From positions 3,534,001 through 3,598,000 of the forward strand of contig OZ017766.1 of assembly GCA_963969345.1 (NCBI GenBank): a DNA stretch of 64,000 nt, given 5' to 3'. This document shows, piece after piece, positions 45,160 through 57,379 of the stretch. The DNA comes from Turbatrix aceti. Its lineage: Eukaryota > Nematoda > Chromadorea > Rhabditida > Panagrolaimidae. Every line of letters starts with the position of its first letter. Within the stretch, counting starts at the first letter, position 1. Made by a program: the position numbers and the translations under genes. Below the pieces are notes generated by a model that worked only from the letters and a program-made list of their open reading frames with translations, did no database searches and was not told the DNA's origin.

Positions 45160-48100
45160 TCATTGTGCCGCATCGGCGCCATCGATGACGTTCTGCAGCA
45201 GTCGGATCGAGATAACAGCGAGGTGGAGTTCGATGTGGAGGAGGTTGGGGATGTGGGCGCAGAGCTGGTAGAGGTACGGGATCAGCTGCAACAGAAGCAG
45301 GTCCCGTTAAACAATCACACAAACCCCCGGTGCTTACCTGATCGTCCAGGGTGGTCGTCCACTGGTACTGTTCTTGTTCAAGCTCAGGCTTCCACTTTTC
45401 TGCGTCGTAGCTGACGGAGTCGTTTTCGATTCTTATCCGGATACAAATCTCGCTAAAAAAGTTGGCACAGGTGACACAGGTCCTCCTACCAGGCTGAACT
45501 TACCGCATGTTGCTGATGACGAGGGATCGAATGACTTTTTCGATGGATGAGGCGATGTAGAGGGAGACCTGTTCGGCGACCTCAAAGTACCTCGGCTGCA
45601 GCGGAAGCGGAAATCGCCCGGGCTCGATGTTGATGACCTTCGCCAGCCGAAGCGCCCAATCCGTCGTCCCCGGGATGGGAATCTGGGAGCGCAGTTGTCG
45701 GTCGAGGGTGAGACCGTACTGGTAGTTGCCCTAAAAACGGAGTTGAGCACATAAAAACACCTGAAAGACCTGCCATGAGGTGCATGCCGTCGACTGGCGA
45801 GAGCAGGGCCCCGACGGGCGACTTGGGCTCGTAGGGGTCGACGAAGAGGATCTGCACGCTGAGGCTGGACGAGTCGATGGTGAACGCAGCGCCCGCCTGG
45901 AGGCACTTGATCAGCTCCTCCATTTTTTCCAGCGTGAATCGCAGAATTATTCCATCCTCGAGGATGTCCATCGTGAACTTTTCTACCGTGTTTTTGAGCG
46001 AGCCGTCGAAGACGACGAAGGACGTGCCGATTGTCTGGCGCGTTCCACTGACGTCGGAGAAGAGCTCTGTTCGGAAGGAGTGGGTTTCTGGGTGCTGGAC
46101 GGCGACCAGGTAACAGTCCGGGTGGTCGGTCAACTCGGTGGCCCACGCCAGCATATTCCGGTTGGATTCGATGATTTGGTTCACCTGAAAACAAGGCGGG
46201 TCGGATGAGACACAGAACGGGCGCAAGAGCGAACTCACCCCTTCTCTGCTCCACTTGGGAATGTAGACCTTGATGAGACAGCCATCGACGACCTCCGCCG
46301 TCGAGCCCATGATCTTGGGCAGCCGATACGACCAGTTTTTGAAGTCGTTGAATACCTTGAGCACCGTGTGCGTCGCGACTTCCGTGTAGACCGGAGCTCG
46401 GTTCTGGACGTTGACCACGTTCACCGGGAAACATTCGGAGAGCATGCCGATGCGCAGGAGCACTCTGTTGGGAATCGCCATCGCCCAGCCGAGCTCCTCC
46501 TTCAGGATGAGCGTGCCGATGAAGAAGGGCACGCCGGTGGGGATCGGAAGGCCGTCGACGCTCTGGCCCTGGAGGCGATGGAAGAGCACGGCGACTGCCG
46601 AGATACCGGCCACCTGGCCGGTAGGCACGAGGTACAGCTTCGTCATCCGGGCACCACACTTGCGTATGCCGACTTTCTCGTCGAGACTCTCATTCGCCGG
46701 GACGAGAGCTTCGTGGTAAAAGTGGTCGAAAAGTTCGAGGACTGGAATGACGGGTAATTTGTCGCCGGAGGGGTCCAGGTGGCTGGGGGCCGCCTCGACA
46801 ACCAGCACCAGCTCGTCGACTCCTATGGCCGACAGCCCGCAACTCGAAAAGCACCAAATCTTGGTGGATTGCACTGAAAAGACAAAAATTGTTCCATCGA
46901 GCTTTCAAAAACCAACAAAAACTTACAGTCAACGAGCTGGACGATAACGTGGTAGTTTCGCTTGACCGCAATGGTTAGAGACTCCCCGGAAAGCAGACGG
47001 GTCGTCAGATCGCAAAGAGTGAGTTTTGTCATGCCAAAGTCGCAGTCGACGGCGAAGACGTGGTACGCGTTGAGGAGCGAAATCTGTTCTTCTTCGACGC
47101 GGCGTTCCCGATTCCTCCGGTGACTGGAGACCTTCTTAACCGGCTGAAAAAGGCAAAAACGTAATTTGACCGCCTGGACAGCGCCTAAACTCACTTTTTT
47201 CTTCGACGCTTCGGGTTGTTCGTCGCCGGAAGAAGATGCATCGGCGACCGACGACTGAGTCGGGTGCGCTTCTGCCGCCGCGGTGGATGCACTGGGCCCC
47301 GGCCGGGATTCGTCATTCGCGTGACCCGGTCTGACGCCGTCGAGGAACTTGACACTCCTTCGATTGCTATCCGGGCCCCCACTGCCCGTGGCTTCAGAAG
47401 TCGTCCGGTTCTTGAGCACGGATTTCTTCCTGGTGGACTGTCTGCCGGCGATGAGAGACGCCTCATTCGTGCCCTCGTCGTCGCCGAGCACCCCATCGGT
47501 CGCGCTCCCAACAGTGGGGTGTGCTTCGGCGTCGGCATTTGCCCTGCTCTGCTCGACCCCGGCCCCAAAACTCACTCCGGCCTCGGCTTCATGGGCCTCG
47601 ATGCGGATTAGGAGGTTGGAGCACGGCTCGCAGACCTTCTGCTTCTTCTCCGGGTCCTCGATGTACGGCAGCGAGCGTTTTATGGAGCAGCACGCGGAGC
47701 AGAGCACGCGTCCGCAGCACCGGCAGTGGTGGCGCCGGTTGAGCACCGTAAACTTGGACACGCAGAGCATGCAGTGGCTGCAGTCGTCGTCGGGGATCCA
47801 GTAGGGCTTCGCCTTGCCGAGTTGCAGCTCGGATTCGGTCAGCGGTGGGTTCTCGTTCAGTTCGCCGAGATCGTGGGTCGACAGCACCACCGAAGAGGGT
47901 CTCGCATCGTAGCTGCTTTCGCGGGGAATGTCGATGGGCTGGCTGGGCCCCGGGGAGTACGGTCTGGGCTGCGCAGAAGCGTTTTCTGCCTCTTCCTGCT
48001 CCTCGCGGTCGTCGTCGCTGGGTTCAGGTGATGGCGGTCGGGGCGGTTGCTCAACAGCGTCATCCGGGGTCGGGGGAGGGTGTTCCATGATGTCGCGGAC

Positions 48101-49484
48101 GATGAATGAAGCCTCGCCGGAGCTCATCTGAGAGAGTTCTTGCTCGATTTCGGCATCGAAAGTCGAGGAAGTGCCGAGGGCAGTGGCGGTGTCGAATTCC
48201 GTGGTCACGACCGGCATTGGGGACCCTTCGATGCTGAAGTGGACATCAGACCGATCTGTCGGTTCAGATCCGACTGGATTTTCATCTGTGTTGGGTTCAG
48301 GGGTTTCCAGGTTGCCGGAAGATTCCAAAATCTCGGCCGCGGATTCAGAAGACATCAGCGCCTCTTCCGGGAAACAGTCCACAGTTGGAAGTTCGTCGCC
48401 AGGCGCGGACAAGTCCGAAGTGTCTTCCCGCAACTCGGCCCGCTCGTTTGAAGTCTCAGCATCCGTGTTCTCGATCTCAGGAGGCGAAGAAGGCGTTTCA
48501 GCAGCCTCGGCAATGTTTGGAGCATCGTTGCACGCTTCGTGCAACTCAAAATCCCCTTCGGCAGTCGGCTCGTGTTTCTGAAGCTTTTCCTCGGCTGCCG
48601 ATACATAAATAACAGGGCTTTCGGAGGCAGGAGACCGCTCTCGGTTCTCGTTGTCACTGACACGCTTCAGACGCCGTTCACAGGGGAAAACAAAAATTTC
48701 GTCGTCGACCGAGCCGTCAGAAATCTGTACCGGTGCAGATTTTTTCACCGCATTTGTAATCGGTGCGGGATCGTCTGGCTTGACAAACTGTGCAGTTTCC
48801 AGCTTCTTCGTGGCGTTTGCGACTTCTGCACTCTCGGATTTTTCCTCAAAACTGGCTGTTGTTTCTTCGGGCAAATCTGCAGCTTCAGATGACAGTTCGG
48901 GAGCACGTTCAGACAGCTGGGGTAGGCTGGATGACAAAGGAAGAATTTCGGATTTACCGGAGCTCCCGGGATCAGCGAGTTTCTCCACCACCTGCTCCGG
49001 TGGTAGCTCGGCTTCAGAAAACGCCACAGATGATTCTGGCATGTTGGACGGACTCGACAAGGAAGTGGGTATCAGCTGATCTCGGGCAGAAGAAGCTGTC
49101 AACTGCACTCGTTCTGCTTCCGACGTGTTTTCCACGTCAATAGGCCTGTCACGCTGCTTATCACATTCCTTGCCCGCAGTTCTACCTGTGTGAGGTTTCC
49201 TGTTCCCTGTGGACGACGACTGGTGATCCGAGCGATCCTGCAAATGTGACGCGTATATCACACCACGCCCGGGAAGAAGAAAAACTCACGTGACCATCGT
49301 TCTCGAGATCCATTCGATCAAGGACCGAATCCACCATTTTGCAGTGCTCCAAAACCCGAGACTGGTTGGTCTGTTGGTCAGAAGCGCCCTTCTTCTGGCT
49401 TCCAGTGGTCTTTCCGCCCCCGCCTGAGTCGACGTCGCTTTCCAGCGAGTCTAGCAAGTCATCCATGTCGGGCACCGATAGCAT
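45160..49484 (-). CDS. SARA-type FYVE-domain protein (ZFYVE9/ZFYVE16 family)
   Basis: Eight exons: 49484-49290, 49237-47195, 47143-46927, 46873-46239, 46184-45775, 45730-45504, 45452-45338 and 45285-45160, about 1322 residues. The long second exon is acidic and disordered until the FYVE domain: PYWIPDDDCSHCMLCVSKF, then RRHHCRCCGRVLCSACCS with the R(R/K)HHCR core and paired cysteines. Next come KKSVLKNRT and RRSVKFLDGVRP, as in SARA after its FYVE. Exons 3-8 carry the C-terminal SARA domain (AIGVDELVLVVE, VVDGCLIKVYIPKW, LLSPVDGMHLM). SARA binds PI3P on early endosomes and presents Smads to TGF-beta receptors. The Smad-binding segment is not clearly recognisable. The exon 5/6 join needs a GC-AG intron to keep frame. 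Confidence 0.9.
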
Positions 49485-50551
49485 AGTTATCGATGAGCCT
49501 GCCAACTGGAAAAATAGTTTATAAACGACTTTGCATGGCTGGGCAAAATAAGCCAACGTAAACTGTCATCGAATCGTAAAAGTATCCCCCCGGCAGCGCG
49601 CACATCCACGAGACGTGCATAGACATGTTTGTCTGAGTCATCCGGCAAAAACAAAATTTATCAAGTGTAAACCGTGCGAATTTTAAGCCCGTAGAAGTAA
49701 AGTAAGCCTCGATTACTTCCTTGTGAGCAAAGTACAAAACTAAACTACTCAATAAATCGCAGAAAAGCAAAAAATAATTACCAAAATGGTAGCGAAATCC
49801 TGGTCGATAAAAGAGCGAGCGAAACGTCACCCCTTTCACAGCAACGAGATAAGATGCGATGCGACGAGATGAGTAAAGAGAATCCAACAAATCGTCAGAA
49901 GACACACGCCAAAGCCGCTTGGCAATGTGCGACTAAAAATTGTCTCGTGGCTGAATCGTCTTGAGAGAAGGAGAGCGCTTGCGCAAATTCAATAATCGTA
50001 ATGACTTTTTGCTTACGATTTTTACGATCGGCATAAAGAAGAACAGTCGGAACATGTTCACGTTTCCGAAGTATTGAGTACAAACAGAAATTACAAACGC
50101 AGACTGAAGTTATGGACATTAAAGCAATGACATGAGATCTCAAAAAAATGTATTACAGTTGTTGCTTCACCTTATTTGGGATCCGTATTCAGGGAATTAT
50201 TGATCTTGTAACGTAAAAAATTGTAAAAAAAATAAATTTGAAAAGCAGAAAGTTGAAGAATGTTTGCGATTGTTTGGCGTTCTGCGACAAACAATCTAGA
50301 CGAAATTGACGGAAAACTGAAATTATTTTGCGTAGCTGCCGTTTATTTTCGAGCCTGGTAATGCCAAAGAGCGTCAAATTTCTTTCCGTACGTGTAGGTA
50401 GGAGTACTGTATATTCAGTGACGCATATGTGCACCCGTGATGGAGTTACCTGAAGCGCGCGTATTTTTGTAATGTCTGTTTTATGTTCATGACATTCATT
50501 ATTTGTTTGCTTAGGCCGCAGAGAAGCAAAGGATGTAGTTATTTTTTGCAG
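49485..50551. other. Intergenic between divergent genes
   Basis: This lies between the SARA start (-) and MRPS16 start (+) and so should hold both promoters. No coding exon is supportable. It is A/T-rich in its middle part. Confidence 0.5.
50540..50551 (+). promoter_or_regulatory. Candidate trans-splice acceptor of MRPS16
   Basis: ATTTTTTGCAG lies directly before the ATG at 50552, and no upstream coding exon is seen. It could be cis-splicing of a 5' UTR exon instead. Confidence 0.45.
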
Positions 50552-51136
50552 ATGGCAGCCGTGAGAAAGCTGGTCAATCCCAAAACGTTTGGCAAACCCA
50601 CGATTGGCCTTGCTCTTTTCGGGTGCGCAAATCGTCCGTTTTATCACATCTGCGTTTTTCCGGATCGTAGGCTAGGTCGTCGCTACGAGAGCAACATCAT
50701 TGAACAGGTTGGATTATATATTTTTTTGGCAGAAACTAAATCTTTCACATTTCGATGGCATGCTTCAACCGATATTTTCAGTTAGGCACCTTCGACCCTC
50801 TGCCAAATGCCCGGAACGAGAAACTCGTATCACTGAACATCGGCCGAATCAAGTACTGGGTGGGTGCCCGTGATGCCCATGTCAGTGTCGCCGTTCTGGA
50901 ATTGCTCGGTACGTGTCCTGTCTATCTTTTTTTCGTTCCATAACCAGTGGCGGTGTCTTTTAGGCCTCTCTGGGCTGTTTCCCATCCACCCGAAGACGTA
51001 CATCAGAGCGCAAGAGAACAGAAAGTCGCTTGCCGAGCAGGCCGCGACTCTTTCTGCAGCCGCTGCACCCGAGCAAGTCGAGGGCGAGGCCGCGACTCAA
51101 GCTGAGGAAGGCGCTGCCCAATCTGCTGCTCAATAG
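50552..51136 (+). CDS. mrps-16: Mitochondrial ribosomal protein S16 (bS16m)
   Basis: Exons 50552-50707, 50782-50908 and 50964-51136 (phases 0, 1), 151 residues. The core follows bS16: TIGLALFGCANRPFYHICVF, DRRLGRRYESNIIEQLGTFD, NIGRIKYWVGARDAHVSVAV and GLFPIHPKTYIRAQENR. It is a structural protein of the small mitoribosomal subunit. The C-terminal extension is Ala/Glu-rich (AEQAATLSAAAAPEQVEGEA), common in animal mitochondrial S16. An N-terminal import signal is short (MAAVRKLVNPKTFGK, basic and amphipathic). A zinc-finger gene begins 126 bp downstream on the same strand, the spacing typical of nematode operons. Confidence 0.95.
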
Positions 51137-51249
51137 ATTTGTTTTTGTTGGTTTTAAAATGAAAATAATTTTAAACGTGTTTTTGGCGGAAAAAACGGTG
51201 TTAGGTGACACTTTGATACTTGGATTTTATTTTTGAGACTTTTTGAAGC

Positions 51250-51262
51250 ATTTGTCGTTCAG
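51250..51262 (+). promoter_or_regulatory. Candidate SL2-type trans-splice acceptor
   Basis: TTTGTCGTTCAG ends immediately before the ATG at 51263, and the preceding gene ends 126 bp upstream. T-rich sequence fills the gap. This is the layout of a downstream operon gene. Confidence 0.5.
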
Positions 51263-53217
51263 ATGGTGCCTATAGTCGCCAGGCGGCGATCGATTGGCGT
51301 TTCTGGTGCCGAGGGGGCAGACGAGTCGCCGCCTGCGAAGAAATCACGATCCAGCGAAGGACAGAGCCCCGACAGCGACGATTCAGAAGGCGAAGGGATT
51401 TCTGATGGGCCGAATGACGCACACAGGGTCAGTCAAACCGAAAACGAGCATTCCGGCGAATTTCCGTTCAAAGCGCCTCTGCCGGACAGCCGAGTGCTTC
51501 GCCCGCGCGAACTTCCTAGAACCGAATCTGCTGCGGACGCCGTGGTGCCATCATCAGGCCCGTCTGATGACTCAGAATCCTGCGAAGTTTCCGAGCAGAC
51601 GGCGACCGACTCTGACTATCCCTCGCGTGAAAAAGACGGCGTTTCGAAGCGGAAGAAGAAGCGGCAACGACTGAAAAAGAAAAAGAAGAAGAAAGCAGTT
51701 GTTGAAAAGACCACTGACGACGGCGTTGTACCCAGTGAGTTTGTTTTCCGGGTTACTGTTGATATGGTACGGTTTTTATTTGCAGGACTGCATCGCTGCG
51801 TGCAGTGCGTCGCTGTTTTTGACAGCATGACCCTCCTGAAGAAGCACTACCAGGATGCCCACCCGCTGCAGGGCAACGGATGCCCGGTCCCCACCTGCTC
51901 GTACCGAACGGCCACTCCGATCTTCATGCGACGGCATCTCGGTCGCGTGCACGGTCCGAGTGCCGTGCCCTGCACTGTTCCGAGCTGCGAAGGCTATTTC
52001 ATCAAGCGCTGTCTCCGTCGCCACGTCAAAACGCACCACAAGAATGAAGAAGCACAGCTGGTGGCATTGGATGCCGTTCAGCAGCAGTGCCCGAAGTGTG
52101 ATTTCAAATCTCTGTCGACCACCGAACTCAACGGACACGTTTTGGATTGTCACGTCGCAGGCGTCGAATGCCCGGTCGAGGAGTGCGGCAGACGGATCAA
52201 AGGAGGGTCTGTGGACTCGCACATGGCCAAGGCGCATCCAGAAGTCAAGTACACCTATCGGCCGGGCAAGGGCATCCGGATAGCCGTCGATTCGGGCGGA
52301 GGGACCACGTCCGCCGTGGACAGCGACGCCGACGCCGCTCTTTTTGCTGTTTCTGTCAAGAAAAAGCCAGGTAAACGCTTTTTGCAGCTCATCTAATGTT
52401 TTTTTGACCCGACGTCATTTTTGCGCGTAGACAACATCGATTATGATTTTTGACTTACGTCAGGGAGACTTTTTTATGTTCCACTGCACCCACCGGCTGT
52501 TCGATTTTCTTGCACGCTTTGTTTTTTACGCCGCTAGCAAGTGCTGCGGGGGGAGGTGCATAAAAATAACTCGCAGGTGTTTAATCCCACCTGAAGATAG
52601 CCGTATTATCTGCATCGCGAGGGCCTCTTTTACCTGTGCGCAACCCAACGCTCATGCGACCTGGCCGGGCGCCGGGAGGGTTATCGAATTAATTTTCAAA
52701 TTATTTCCTGTTGCAGGAAACCATGTTAGTATTTATCACACAATGACAATTTTTGCGGGGTAACATTCTTTTTAGGTCTCAAAAAAATATATGACTGGCT
52801 GGCTGAATGCGCTCGGGGTTCACATCAGACGCCTTGAGATTAATCCCCACCACCTCTGTTTTTTTCTTTTCAGGCTTCCAGTGCGAGAACTGCGAAAAGT
52901 CCTTCAACTGCGTGCGGAATTTGCGTCGGCACATTGCTTCGGTCCACGAGCAGCGGTACAAAAAGTTCGAACGTACCCAGAAGCATCCGTGCACTTTCGA
53001 GGGCTGCTCGAAGTCGTATCGCTGCCAGGCCGACCTCACGGATCACCTCAACAAGCACAACGGCGTCTACCCCTACACGTGCGACACGTGCCAGGATAAG
53101 TTCTTCTCGAGGGCCCGGTACGCGGTTCATCTCTCCAAGTACCACAATATGAGTATCAAGAAAGTCGTGCCGTTGCCGGAGGATGATCAGGCAGTGGCTT
53201 GCGAGACGTCGAAGTAG
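51263..53217 (+). CDS. C2H2 zinc-finger protein, eight fingers (HINFP-like)
   Basis: Exons 51263-51734, 51786-52370 and 52874-53217 (phases 1, 1), 466 residues. Residues 1-160 are acidic, Ser-rich and disordered and end in a long basic run (KRKKKRQRLKKKKKKK), a likely nuclear localisation signal. Five C2H2-type units follow in exon 2 (CVQCVAVFDSMTLLKKHYQDAH is the first) and three in exon 3 (CENCEKSFNCVRNLRRHIASVH begins it). Linkers are not the TGEKP type. Several fingers have C-x4-C spacing (CPVPTC, CTVPSC, CPVEEC, CTFEGC), a mix also seen in the histone H4 transcription factor HINFP. That assignment is tentative. It is probably co-transcribed with MRPS16. Confidence 0.82.
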
Positions 53218-53251
53218 TTGTTGTTGTTATTGTTGAAGACCAAAGAGGCAT

Positions 53252-53257
53252 AATAAA
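53252..53257 (+). terminator. Poly(A) signal of the zinc-finger gene
   Basis: AATAAA lies 35 bases after the stop codon. Confidence 0.55.
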
Positions 53258-53520
53258 ACGGATTTTGAGGAAATGTACTGTTTTTATCGGTCATTTAACC
53301 CGAGTGAGTATTTTTTCACGAAAACGACAGATTTTTGGTTACTGAAATGAATTGCACCTTTGGCCATTTATGCTACATTTCCTAGCATGTCAGGACTCGT
53401 CAATCCACCTTCCAAATGCCAATTCCAATGTCCTTACTCATCGCGCTGCTTTGTTTCAGTATGGAGACGTCCAGCCGTAATCTTTTGGCCGGTTTATGAC
53501 ATTTGTTTCAAACGGCAGCG

Positions 53521-55688
53521 ATGGTGACCTCCGGATTCCGCTTGTTTTTTCTGGCACTCCTCGTTCATCAAATTTCGGGGCAGAGTTCGTGTCCCTTCAG
53601 GCCGCAGACGTGGCTCAAAACCGGTGCTCCGGCGGAGGTCGTGATTCAGCGGGATTCGAAGCTGTGCGGCGAGGGCGTCGACGCTTTGTTCGGTCCCGGC
53701 TCGCGACGACCGAAATGCCCTCCTGGGCTCGTCGACGTCCACTTTGCGCCGGCTGCTTTTATTCCCTACGGCAAGAACATGTAAGTCGGGTTCGTAGAGC
53801 GTCCGAGGATAGTCCCCGTGCTTCAGGTGGCCTCACATCGACCTCAACGTGACGGTGGTCGTGAACACGTACCAGAAGGACATCTTCGTGCAGCTGGAGT
53901 GCCTCTACTCCCCGAACACGAGCAACAAGTACTGCCATGACCGGGATGCCATCATCGCCAAGTGGGGAAAGGCGGTGTGGCCTTGTCGGCAGCACACTGT
54001 TATCAACTCGTCTGACGACGTCAAAGTGAGCTCTGTTTTTGATCCGGAAGCCGATTCAACGTCGGTTTTGGTTATTACAGCTTCCGTTCACGTTTGAACT
54101 CGTCTGCTTCCGCATGTTTGGCATGTCGCACTACCGGATCGTGGTGACACTGTCTTCGTCGGCCTGCGAGTTGGACTACGTCGTAACCACCCCGCTGGAC
54201 CACCATACGGATCCGAGGGTCATCGAATTCGTCGAAGGAGGACCGACCGCGAAGCCCAACGCTTCACATCCCTGGTCGCCGATAATCGCCGTCGACACGA
54301 ACGAATTCAACTTCGTAGAGGTGAGGATAGCCCGAATCGAGCGCAGTGTCAAGGACGACGTCACCGTGGCCATCTACGAGGTCTGGGAGGGTCGGAAGAC
54401 CGAAACCCGGTTTGTGACCAAGTCTGTCCTGGCTCCCGGCCAGACAACTCTGAGGACCGGGCTCCCGGCAGGCGAGTACTACGTCTTCGCGTACGTCGAC
54501 CATCCTAACTGCGCTCTGGACTGCGGCAGCAATCCCGCCTGTGCCATCTGCCCCCACACGCACCTCAACTTCACGCTCTCGAGAAATCACCTCGATCGCC
54601 TGCAATCTGCCTGGCTCATCACCAAATACGCGCTCAAAATTGTGGCCATTGTTGTGACAGGTCTGTTTTTTGGTTTTTTACGTGGAGGCGTTCAAATGCG
54701 CGTTGCAGGCTTCGTGGTGATCGGGTCCATCCTGTCCGCCTCCCTGTTCGTCTACTACCGCGTCTGGAAGCCCTACAAAGCGATGCGCCGCCCTGCCCAG
54801 GCCTTCGAAATGCGCGAGCGCCCTGTCGTGCTCCTGGTCTACAGCAACGACAGCCCAGAGCACGTCGCCGTCGTCGAGGCGCTGGCGACTGTCCTCGAGG
54901 CCTCCGCCAACGCCACGGTGCTCCTCGACACCCGGGCACTCGTCGACCCCTCCCTGCAGCCGTCGCTCTGGCTCATGAACGCTCTGTCTAGGGCTGCGTA
55001 CAAGGTAGTCGTCTTCTCCGAAGGCAGCGCCGGCCTCATGGACGGCCGGAGCATGCGCCCGAACCGACCGTTTCCCGACCAGTTTGTCACTGCAGTTTCA
55101 TCGATTGTTTCGGTGGGTGGAAAAGTTTGCTGCCAGGACTAACAAAGCAGCTTTGCTTTTCAGAATGACCTTCGCAGCCTCCATGGACGAACTCGGGTGG
55201 TAGCGGTGCGCTTTGACTACTCGCCCGCCTCGTGCATCCCTCCGGTCTTTGTCGCCGACGACGTTTTTTACCTGACTCTCCCGGCCCACGTCGCCCAGCT
55301 CTTCGCCAAGCTCCACGGCGTCGACATGACTTCGGCGCTTTCGTACCAGTGCGACGCAGATTTGAGGGTGCTCCACAGCGCGATCGGTCAACGCCAGCGC
55401 TTCGTCGCCGATCATCCCGGCTGGCTCGAAGCGCGCTGGGAATCGGAGGAGCAGACCGAGGTTGTCCCGCTGCCGTCGGCTTCTCTGGGGCCCGAGCCCG
55501 TCGACGAGATCGCAAAGAAGTACCCGCTGCTGCTGGCACCCGAGGACGACGACCAGACAGCTCGTCCCAGCGCCAGCGCAGGCGCGGAGAGCGGTCTCCC
55601 GACCACGGAAGCCTACAGCAACAACAGCGAGAAATTCAAGCTGATCGGCAGTCTCGACGACATTTCCATGTCCTCGAACGAGGGCTGA
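53521..55688 (+). CDS. IL-17-receptor-like SEFIR-domain membrane protein
   Basis: Exons 53521-53780, 53827-54025, 54081-54660, 54709-55112 and 55164-55688 (phases 2, 0, 1, 0), 655 residues. It begins with a signal peptide (MVTSGFRLFFLALLVHQISG). The ectodomain has many cysteines and a fibronectin-like C-terminal part (ETRFVTKSVLAPGQTTLRTG), and ends in a CGSNPACAICPH cluster. One membrane segment follows (IVAIVVTGFVVIGSILSASL), then the cytoplasmic SEFIR domain: RPVVLLVYSNDSPEHVAVVE, a middle YKVVVFSEGSA strand, and FVTAVSSIVSNDL. The tail is acidic and Ser-rich. Nematodes have IL-17 receptors (ILCR-1, ILCR-2) that signal through ACTL-1, and this gene fits that type by layout. The gene lies 304 bp after the zinc-finger gene on the same strand, so it may be in the same transcription unit. 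Confidence 0.8.
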
Positions 55689-56395
55689 CGGTCCCGGCAC
55701 GGGACTTTGACTGGCAACTACGGATTAGGCTGCGTGCACCGACACAGAGCCTCAGACCCCCAAAGCAGACGCCAAACGGTTCGAGTATTTCGCCCAGGAT
55801 CACAAATAACTGTCAGCCATGACGTGACCGCTTTTTCACATTGTGTATATATTTTGTCATTGTTTTTTGCCTGAAAATTGTGAGAAAATGAAGACCAGAC
55901 CCCGAAAAGAAAATTGCGAAGGGAATTGTTTCCCGTATCGCGGGCGACAGCCTGGCTGATTGATTATTCATGCCAGTCACCTTTTTTGGGCCTCTCATAA
56001 ACCCCCCGAAGAGGCAGACCGCGGCGGCGTTCGCGTCCATCTTTCGCAATACGGATGGATTGCAATAAACTCACTCGGAGCCCATTTATTCGCGTTAGCG
56101 CGAAAACAAGGAAAAAGAAAAACGAGGAACGGAGAGTGTCTGTCTTCTTGCCTCTTTCGGCAAGGACGTTTTACAAGCAAAAATCGCTCAAATGACCCAA
56201 CGCATCATGTGTCGCCTCCTGTGCACCCTCCTCGCTTTCACTTATTGCCAGCCAGCCAGTCAGTTGCTCCAGATCGCCGCCGAGGAACCAGGGGAGGGGC
56301 GTGATGGACTGACTAGCATGTCCGCGCCGCAGCGAACGGCTAAATGGCCCTGAGCGGGCGGCAGGCTTCCTCGTTCCTAATTTGTCTCACAAGGA
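55689..56395. other. Intergenic, no gene seen
   Basis: Short frames only, leading into the second foldback element. Confidence 0.5.
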
Positions 56396-57006
56396 AAGTG
56401 TCAGGGTTCATTTTGGAATTTCTTCACGAAACTTTGCCAAAAGTTTGATTTTACTATGAGAAGTTTATACTGAAAAATTCAGTTGCACCGCTCATGATCT
56501 GACAGAGTTACGGTAGTCGAAAATCACGTTTTTGCCATTTTTGACGATTTTTGGCACGTTCTAGCTAACAAACAACATTATTTTCAAAATCAGGGTGTGC
56601 ATCAATCGACGTAGTTTTGCATGGACAATCAGATAAAAATATAATAACGTAGGGTCGTGACCTTGAAAAATGCCGAACCAATGTTGGCATTGTGACCTCT
56701 TTTCGAATGCAAATTTTGGCATTTTTTAAGGTGGCAAACCTAAATTTTTATATTTTTATCTGATTGTCCATGCAAAACTACGTCGATTGATGCACACCCT
56801 GATATTGAAAATGCCGTAGTTGTTTAGCTAGAACGTGCCAAAAATCGTCAAAAATGGCAAAAACGTGATTTTCGACTACCGTAACTCTGTCAGATCATGA
56901 GCGGTGCAACTGAATTTTTCAGTATAAACTTCTCATAGTAAAATCCAACTTTTGGCAAAGTTTCGTGAAGAAATTCCAAAATGAACCCTGACACTTTCCT
57001 TGTCAG
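56396..57006. mobile_element. Foldback (inverted-repeat) element, copy 2
   Basis: About 611 bp, with the same ends and same two inverted arms as 20811-21432. The two copies are in the same orientation and differ by scattered substitutions and small indels. No coding frame is present. Confidence 0.85.
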
Positions 57007-57379
57007 ACCGGGCCGATCACGCCGCGAAAACAAATGGATGTCACCGAACAATGAGTCACCCATTCATTCAATCTCGGTCCTGTTGCTCCACATGACACCA
57101 GCACCAGCGTTCGCTGCTCGAGACCTGCTGCGCCCCTGGTATCGCACATGCTCCAATGCTACATGTCACATGTAATCCCGCAAGTTTCATTACACCTTTT
57201 TTAATCAACCTTTAACAAGAACAAGTATTTGTCGTGAGTATCAAATCGGAAATTTTAGAGGCTGTGAGGCCGTGAACAACACAAAACAACACACAACAAA
57301 CACGACGCCAAGAATGGATGAATTAGGGAACAAGAAAAGAGACGAGGTGCCGCAAACAAAACCAAAACCGATGGAATGG

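Noticed and set aside
45433..46659. 408-codon ORF in another frame of the SARA C-terminal exons
   Set aside because: Runs through introns and has the composition of a shifted frame; the SARA-domain frame is clear.
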